NCBI GenBank assembly: GCA_947650365.1
Contig: CANTAL010000004.1
Location: forward strand, 1,647,501-1,711,500
Reading direction: 5' to 3'
Origin: Chamaelirium japonicum
Lineage: Eukaryota > Streptophyta > Magnoliopsida > Liliales > Melanthiaceae
DNA: 64,000 nucleotides
Part shown: positions 59,874 through 64,000 of the stretch, piece by piece
Position numbering within the stretch: the stretch's first letter is position 1
Layout of the letters: each line of letters opens with the position of its first letter
Program-made: the position numbers and the translations under genes
The notes under the pieces: generated by a model
What the model saw: only the letters and a program-made list of their open reading frames with translations
The model's database searches: none
What the model was told of the DNA's origin: nothing

Positions 59874-60542
59874 AAAAACTTACGATTTTAAACACTTAGA
59901 CTCAAAATTCGCCCATCGGAGGATGAAATCTTAAAATAACTAGTAAAATATCTGAAAACTAGCATGAACACCTTATCAGGGCCTAAGTAACTTTTCGAAA
60001 CCAACAGCACACCGATTGGAGTCTCGTTTTGTAAATTAAACAAAAATTAGAATTTTGGAACACTTAGACTTAAAATTCACTCATCGGAGGTCGAAATCTT
60101 AAAATATTTACCAAAATACCAGAAAACTAGCACAATTATCTTACTCGGGGTCAAAGTGACTTATCGAATTTGACAGTACACTGATCAGAGTCCCGATTTA
60201 AATATTAGACGAAAAGTTATGATTTTTGAATGTTTAGACTCAAAATTTGCCCATTAGAGGGCGAATTCTTAAAATAGCCACTAAAAGTCTTAAAACCTGA
60301 CACGAGCATCTCGCTTGGGGCCAAAGTAACTTATCGAAATTGACGAAACACTAATCGCAGTCCCGCTTTGTAAATTAGATAAAAACTAATGATTTTTAAA
60401 TACAAAGACTCAAAATTCTCTCATCGAAGGATGAAATCTTAAAATAGCAAGTAAAAGACCTCAAACCTAGCACATGCATCTCGATTAGGGCCAAAGTAAC
60501 TTGTCAAAACTAACGAAACCCATCGGAGTCCCGATTTATAAT
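59874..60542. repeat. 169-bp tandem repeat, 4 diverged copies
   Basis: The word TTAGACTCAAAATTC and variants recur at about 59,896, 60,064, 60,234 and 60,404, a period of about 169 bp. Units also share CATCGGAGG, GAAATCTTAAAATA and AGTAACTT-TCGAAA. Copies are clearly diverged. The array ends at the Cassandra LTR. Confidence 0.85.
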
Positions 60543-60955
60543 TGTAACATCCGCCACAAACACACAAGATTTTGTTCGCTTTGCCTGTGCCCGTACGAGA
60601 ACTTCCCAGGGAGGTCACCCATCCTGGTACTCTCGCCCGAGCACGGTTAATTATGAAGTTCTTATGAAATCCGTAGCGGCACACAGTTTTAAAGCGAGTC
60701 TTTTACGTTTGGGAGGGAAAATTATATAAGTAGCTCAGGATCTCCTTCTCTCCAAACGATGTGGGGCTAACTCATGGCCTTGTACACCTCACCTCACCTC
60801 ATCCATTTTGGCATCCCAGCCTCAAGAGTCTTGGCGCTTGACTATTGGCCTATTAGATCTTGGTCGTCATAATCCACCCCCCCTCAGGGCTACACATACT
60901 CGTGTAGGATTAGACCCCCCCATCTCGAGGAGAACCAGCTTTGATACCATTTTAT
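60543..60955 (-). mobile_element. Cassandra-type TRIM, 3' LTR and internal part
   Basis: On the minus strand: primer site TGGTATCAAAGC (60,938-60,949, complementary to initiator tRNA-Met as in Cassandra), short internal sequence, polypurine tract GAGGGGGGGTGGATTA (60,870-60,888), and an LTR of 327 bp (60,869-60,543) starting TGACGACCAAG, ending GCGGATGTTACA and containing a 5S rRNA-like segment. The 5' LTR should follow at 60,956 but a Copia LTR begins there instead. Confidence 0.8.
60590..60680 (-). other. 5S rRNA-like segment in Cassandra LTR
   Basis: The minus strand reads GTGCTCGGGCGAGAGTACC, AGGATGGGTGACCTCC and TGGGAAGTTCTCG, matching the A-box to C-box half of plant 5S rRNA with changes. 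Cassandra LTRs are known to carry this. The 5' half of 5S is degenerate (TTCATAAGAACTTCATAA), so it is not a functional 5S gene. Confidence 0.85.
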
Positions 60956-62490
60956 TGTTAGAATTGGTGAGGTCTACAGCTCGTAAAACCTATAGTTTAG
61001 CTATGTACAATTGATAGTATAGGAATGCATATTGGTACGTACCTTAGTACGTGTTCTGATTACAGAACAGAGAGCCATGGCTACATGGTAATCCACTTGA
61101 GTGGGAGACTCAAGGGACTGGTCCCATGTCACCTAAATACGTTCGCAGCTCTGATAAGGATTGGTCCCCCTATCAGGATAAGCTGTTGGGATGACAGAGC
61201 GTGGGTGTCTCCACCACGGTCATTACCAGGCACAGTGTCTGTGGCCGAACGGAACCAACACGGTGTACAGATCGGTGAGCAGACACCGGTGCACTAAATT
61301 GTGTTTCTGCTTAGGGTAAAACGGTCCTAAACCCTGAGGAACCATGTCTGGTGGACTAACCAATTGTGTGGTGCTTTGGCGCACCAATGTGTGAGGATCC
61401 GGATGCAGTGATCCAAAACCACGGTGTATTGGGTTACCCGGCTGGCGTTGCATCAGCGTGTCACTCCTGCAGGCTATCCACACCCCTAACGGGAGGTGCG
61501 TTCCTTGGTCTGACCTACGTCGTATTAAACCCTGGCCAGGTGGTCATCAGTTGGACTGATGATGGATCCGGTTGCTCGGAAGAGTAATCGGAGGTACGAT
61601 GTATGTGGTCAACCTGAAAGGAACAGAGTCATATGAGCACTCGAGTCTGACGGTATTCTCCACCGCTCGAGTTGCATCATGGCACCAGTGGAGGGACAAC
61701 GGGTTTACCATACTAAGCGGAGAGCAGGGGTATGAGGGAGAACATAGTAAGTCCGGGGGAATTGGAGTGCAGCCTGCGTCGCACTCTGGGTGGCTACGCA
61801 GGTTAACTCGGACTCAGAGGATCGATGGTACACTCGGGTAGTGTGTCGATCGAGTTTGAGTTGGAAGCCATGAACCCTGGTCCCTGAAGGTTCCACCTTA
61901 TCGACATTATGTACGGTTCTTATACCATCTCCTCGAAACACAGAATGTAGTTAGAGGAAGCGAGAAGTCCAAGCCTACGCTCCGTGAGTGCTTCGCACTA
62001 GTGCATGGTAGATGCGTAGCTACGTGTGTGCACTAAGGGGAAACCCTAAGTTAGTGCAGAGACGCATGTAGCAATTCCTTGTCATAAGTGGACTTTGCCA
62101 CATGGGTGCGATGCACCGGGATATGTTGCGAGTTAACTAGTTGACTTCACTAGGGGCACCCTACGGGAACCTCAGAGAATAGTGAAATCACTGGTACACT
62201 TCACTTATGTGTGCCTAGCAAAGTCTCGTACACGAGGAACGGCCAACTAGTGACATAAGGGCGTTTTGGTCATACCATGCGCCACTATGCACTAAGGGGG
62301 CCGGCCCTAAGTGTTGAGAGACTGGTCAAGGCCGGCCCTATTAGTTTCAGGAGGTTGTTGCCTCCGATGAAAGGTTCGGTCAAGAGGTGCAGAAAACGGG
62401 CTGGTTTTGACCGTTTTCAAAAACAAGGAAAAGATAGAGATAAAAGAAGAGATATATAGGGAGAGGTTTGAATCAGTCAATCCTATCCGC
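60956..62490 (+). repeat. Copia LTR, second copy, 3' end uncertain
   Basis: It starts TGTTAGAATTGG and matches 45,929-47,290 over about 1.3 kb with moderate divergence (shared phrases include TACAGAAC, GAGCCATG, ACTCCTGCAGG and AGCAGGGGTATG). After about 62,275 the two copies differ. A TATA-like GAGATATATAGGG is at 62,450. No pol precedes it, so it is a solo LTR or a 5' LTR; the LINE beginning near 62,500 interrupts it. Confidence 0.72.
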
Positions 62491-62582
62491 TAGGCTTATC
62501 AGTCAATCTCATCATCGAGCTTCTCTTTCTAGATTTTTTGGAGATCTTGGCGTCCTTCTCTCTTCCCCATCTGGGGGTGGAG

Positions 62583-62651
62583 ATGCAGCCCCCCCAAGAC
62601 CCAGATCTAAATCGGATTCTAGATGGGAAGGTAGGGAAGACTTCTAGCTAG
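62583..62651 (+). other. upstream ATG and premature TAG of LINE ORF1
   Basis: The ATG at 62,583 is in frame with the ORF1 at 62,721 but meets TAG at 62,649-62,651 after 22 codons (TSS then stop). The original ORF1 start was probably here; translation now could begin only at the next in-frame ATG, 62,721. Confidence 0.65.
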
Positions 62652-62720
62652 TCGGATGATGCGGAGGTAGAGCAGGAATTCGTCCTACCTCTAGCTCCTA
62701 CTTTGGAGGATTTCTTCGAG

Positions 62721-64000
62721 ATGGGATCTCCTTTACCCACTCAAAGAGGTCGTGGAGGTGCTGGCTCTTTTCTAGGCCGTAGGGGTGGTGGTTCGGTACC
62801 CTCTGCTCGTGCCCAAAGGGGATCAGCTTTCAGATCTGGTGGTCCGGGCTCCAGATCTGATTGGTGTGAAGCTGAAGTGGTCTCTTCCGGAATTGATCAA
62901 GCTCGTAATCCCGATCAGCCAGATGCAGATCCGAGTGCCTTCCCCCCTTTTCAATATTCTTCTCACAGCCCGCGATCTCCTCCAATGGGATTGGATGGTG
63001 ATAGTGCTGGAACCCAGTCCTATCAGCCATTTGGTGATGCTGTGACTATCAGTGCAGGCCAGGTTTTTGTGGAAATGCCTGAGAGGGTTAACAATGTAGT
63101 GAATGCTGTTGGTAAGGCAGCTGGGGTTACTTATGCAGTAGCAGTGAAATCTAGTGCAGATATGGTGCTCGAGGGTGCGTCTGACCCAGGCCCTCTTTCC
63201 ACCAATCTGCCTTCAGAGAAATTAAGGTTGCGTTTCATTGAGCCGGGTATTTTTGAAGGTCAAAAAGTTGCAATATGCCCAACTCATGAGCTAGAAGCTA
63301 ATTGCAAAAAATGGGAGCATACTTTAGTGGGGTTTGTGCTTGGGAGGCGGCCATTCTATATCCATCTCAAGAATTTTATTCTTCGCAACTGGCAGCCAAA
63401 GGGAAGATTGCATATTCTCTCAAGAGAGAATGGGGTGTTTTCGTTTAAGTTTGAGTCTGAAGCAGATTACACTCGAATTCTCGAAGGTAAAACTTGGCAT
63501 TTCTTTGGTCGTCCATTGATTGTGAGGAAATGGGCTAGAGGCATGTGTAGTGATAGGGAGTTGGTCTCAAAAATCCCAATTTGGGCGAATTTTCCTAATC
63601 TCGAAGGGGATATGTGGACTGAACCCATGTTAAGTCGATTAGGGAGTGTCTTTGGCACTCCTATATACATGGACCAAGCTACAGCTGGAGGTACTCGTGC
63701 CCAGTTTGCTCGGATTTGCGTGGAGATGAATGTAGAAGACTCACTTCCAAGCCGAGTTCAAGCGAGGAATGATAAAGGTGAGGTCCACTCCTGGCAGCCG
63801 GTGAAGTACGATTGGATCCCAACTAGGTGCAAGACTTGTAAAAGTTTTGATCACAGCGATTCTAACTGTTCCAAACATCCAAAACTGGTCCTGGTTCGGG
63901 CTAATCGTGTGTGGCAGTCCAAACATTCCCAAGGAATTGATCCCCTCGCTCGCTCTGATAAGGGGAAGGCTGTTTTAGAAGAGAAGCTTCCGGGTGGAGC
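62721..64000 (+). CDS. L1-type LINE ORF1, partial at window end
   Basis: The frame is open for 426 codons to the window end. A Gly/Ser/Pro-rich N-terminus is followed at about residues 165-330 by a DUF4283-like domain (KWEHTLVGFVLGRRPFY, ILEGKTWHFFGRPLIVRKW, IPIWANFPNL), then a CCHC zinc knuckle of the form C-x2-C-x4-H-x4-C (CKTCKSFDHSDSNC, about residue 371). This is the usual architecture of plant L1-type ORF1, an RNA-binding protein of the retrotransposition particle. ORF2 (endonuclease and RT) should follow outside the window. Apart from the early stop, this copy looks well preserved. Confidence 0.88.
   Translation, partial: MGSPLPTQRGRGGAGSFLGRRGGGSVPSARAQRGSAFRSGGPGSRSDWCEAEVVSSGIDQARNPDQPDADPSAFPPFQYSSHSPRSPPMGLDGDSAGTQSYQPFGDAVTISAGQVFVEMPERVNNVVNAVGKAAGVTYAVAVKSSADMVLEGASDPGPLSTNLPSEKLRLRFIEPGIFEGQKVAICPTHELEANCKKWEHTLVGFVLGRRPFYIHLKNFILRNWQPKGRLHILSRENGVFSFKFESEADYTRILEGKTWHFFGRPLIVRKWARGMCSDRELVSKIPIWANFPNLEGDMWTEPMLSRLGSVFGTPIYMDQATAGGTRAQFARICVEMNVEDSLPSRVQARNDKGEVHSWQPVKYDWIPTRCKTCKSFDHSDSNCSKHPKLVLVRANRVWQSKHSQGIDPLARSDKGKAVLEEKLPGG

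Noticed and set aside
60590..60680. Functional 5S rRNA gene
   Set aside because: Only the promoter half resembles 5S, with several changes, and it sits in a Cassandra-type LTR.
60938..60955. Primer site belonging to the Copia LTR at 60,956 read on the minus strand
   Set aside because: The Copia copy at 45,929 has pol and polypurine tract to its left, so this LTR family reads on the plus strand. The primer site fits Cassandra, whose other parts adjoin it.

Overview
The window is plant nuclear DNA made almost entirely of transposable elements. I see no intact host gene. A flowering plant is indicated by Tat-lineage Ty3/Gypsy elements (with an antisense extra ORF), Ty1/Copia, L1-type LINE, Cassandra (5S-derived TRIM) and PIF/Harbinger MITE sequences, and by captured fragments of a class III peroxidase, a CAF1 deadenylase, a plant subtilase and an NF-X1-like zinc-finger gene. 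These fragments are very GC-rich at third positions, as in many monocot genes, but I cannot name the species.

Layout, left half (1-49,105). This is one deep nest that can be read from target-site duplications (TSDs) and broken reading frames. The outermost layer is a LINE-derived sequence (resumes at 49,106) holding a Copia element whose 3' LTR is 45,929-49,105. Into that Copia went: a Gypsy LTR (E, 26,531-27,000, broken), a 2,874-bp solo LTR (27,444-30,317, TSD gtact) and Tat element D (30,880-44,834, minus strand, TSD ggaat). Into E went Tat element A (7,672-26,525, minus strand). Into A went element B (1-7,671, plus strand, 5' part outside the window) and the non-autonomous element C (12,573-18,823, TSD gtggc), which splits the antisense ORF of A.

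D is the only complete autonomous-type element: LTR, primer site, gag, protease, RT, RNase H and integrase in one frame broken by five stops, then 106-bp tandem repeats, an ORF on the opposite strand, hairpin arrays, captured host gene fragments, polypurine tract and LTR. B has the same 3' half but with different captured genes (subtilase plus NF-X1-like, against CAF1 plus peroxidase in D). The recurring capture slot is the most interesting feature of the left half.

Layout, right half (49,106-64,000). LINE remnants, a Copia gag relic, a PIF/Harbinger MITE (51,741-52,127, TSD taa), a CACTA-like end, degenerate telomere-like repeats, a 4 x 169-bp tandem array, a Cassandra fragment, a second Copia LTR of the 45,929 family, and a LINE ORF1 (62,721-64,000) running off the end. 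Four long palindromic elements (47,609-48,231; 55,052-55,450; 55,643-56,546; 56,705-57,091) each sit inside (TA)n arrays; three of them occupy what looks like one original array. They resemble microsatellite-targeting foldback elements and are the second main finding.

The genes here do not form a host pathway. The functional logic is that of retrotransposition (gag particle, protease, reverse transcriptase, RNase H, integrase) plus the by-products of these elements: captured exons, new satellite-like repeats and nested decay.
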